Shown here piece by piece: positions 4,846 through 5,464 of a stretch of DNA of 5,464 nt. Both the position numbers and the translations under genes were made by a program. Positions within the stretch are counted from its first letter, which is position 1. Each line of letters opens with the position of its first letter. A model generated the notes under the pieces. That model ran no database searches. It worked only from the letters and a program-made list of their open reading frames with translations, and was not told the DNA's origin. Origin of the DNA: Candidatus Bathyarchaeota archaeon (GTDB lineage: Archaea; Thermoproteota; Bathyarchaeia; Bathyarchaeales; UBA233); contig SOJA01000076.1 in the NCBI GenBank assembly GCA_004376975.1, forward strand, positions 1 through 5,464, given 5' to 3'.

Positions 4846-5464
4846 ATGAAACTGCCATTTGGAAAGATCCCCGTTGACATTCTTAAAGATGTTGTTTTCA
4901 AAAATTTAGGTGTGAAACGTGAAGAAGTTGTTTTGGGTCCTTCCGCGGGCTATGACGGAGCAGTCATAGACGTTGGCGGTAAATCCTTAATCGTTTCTAT
5001 GGATCCTATTACCGGTGCAATAGAGCGAATAGGCTGGCTTGCGGTAAATATTAACGCGAATGACGTTGCCACTTTCGGTGTTGAACCGGCATTCTTTTTC
5101 TCATGCATCCTGCTTCCTGAAAATGCGGATGGAGAAACTGTTGAAACCATATGCGTTCGAATGGATGAAGCTGCAAAAGAGTTAGGAATAGCAATAGTGG
5201 GAGGTCACTGCGAAGTAACCCCTGGATTAACCAGTCCGATAGTGGTAGGCTGCACTATTGGCGTGACTGAAAAAGGGAACTATGTGACTGCGGGTGGAGC
5301 CAAACTAGGAGACAAGCTTATACTAACCAAAAGTGTTGGAATTGAGGGTACAGCAATTCTCTCATCAGACAGAGAGAAGCAATTGAAGAAAACAGTTGAG
5401 ACTTCAATGTTAGAGAAAGCTAAGACATTTTTCAATCAGATAAGCGTCGTCAAAGAAGCAATTA
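4846..5464 (+). CDS. AIR synthase/HypE-like protein, 3' end outside window
   Basis: An open reading frame of 206 codons runs off the window without a stop. It belongs to the PurM/HypE/ThiL/SelD superfamily of ATP-binding proteins and looks most like the archaeal HypE-like (AIR synthase-related) group. Visible features are an N-terminal glycine-rich segment with an acidic residue (GPSAGYDGAVIDVGG, 31-45), MDPITGA (52-58), NDVATFGVEPAFFF (72-85), the nucleotide/metal-site stretch IVGGHCEVTPGL (117-128), PIVVGCTIG (131-139) and GAKLGDKLILTKSVGIEGTAIL (151-172), where the second half of the fold begins. True HypE proteins end in a cysteine that is carbamoylated and dehydrated to cyanide for NiFe hydrogenase; that end is not in the window, so HypE function cannot be decided. 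The ATG at 4846 is preceded by GAAGG (4834-4838) at 7 nt. It lies 34 bp after the S component with no clear promoter between, which suggests one transcript. Known paralogs of this group often lack hydrogenase context, so the substrate is unknown. Confidence 0.85.
   Translation, partial: MKLPFGKIPVDILKDVVFKNLGVKREEVVLGPSAGYDGAVIDVGGKSLIVSMDPITGAIERIGWLAVNINANDVATFGVEPAFFFSCILLPENADGETVETICVRMDEAAKELGIAIVGGHCEVTPGLTSPIVVGCTIGVTEKGNYVTAGGAKLGDKLILTKSVGIEGTAILSSDREKQLKKTVETSMLEKAKTFFNQISVVKEAI

Overview
The window looks like chromosomal DNA from an archaeon. The evidence is an archaeal-type ATP-dependent DNA ligase, a tRNA-Cys gene without an encoded CCA end, AT-rich box A-like promoter elements, an ECF transporter S component of the archaeal kind, and an archaeal HypE/AIR-synthase-like protein. 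The gene mix and moderately AT-rich composition would suit an uncultivated TACK-type lineage such as Bathyarchaeia, but no marker here settles the phylum.

Layout: the left part is read on the minus strand. It holds tRNA-Cys(GCA) at 4-76, the ATP-dependent DNA ligase (120-1811, with an improbable upstream ATG at 1853) and a small TPR protein (1933-2316). A divergent intergenic region (2317-2577) separates these from the right part, which is read on the plus strand. There lie a threonine-synthase-like protein fused to a C-terminal winged helix (2578-3978), an ECF-type S component (4059-4811) and the 5' part of an AIR synthase/HypE-like gene that runs off the window at 5464. No mobile element, CRISPR array or rRNA was seen, and no gene-free stretch exceeds 300 bases.

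The left part is ordinary housekeeping. The right part is the interesting one. The threonine-synthase-like protein has an N-terminal zinc ribbon, a PLP fold type II core and a C-terminal winged helix-turn-helix. The lysine that forms the Schiff base with PLP (the SFKDR motif) is replaced by arginine (SFRDR, R100), and the substrate loop usually read as STGNTS is TNGNLG. This suggests a PLP-fold protein that is no longer an ordinary threonine synthase and may work as a DNA-binding sensor. Directly downstream, in the 80-bp gap before the vitamin-type transporter S component, is a perfect 11-bp inverted repeat with a 4-nt spacer (4008-4033), placed as a promoter operator would be. A second, 13-bp palindrome (4812-4824) follows the transporter stop codon. 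The hypothesis that the PLP-like/winged-helix protein controls the adjacent transporter is inference, but it can be tested.
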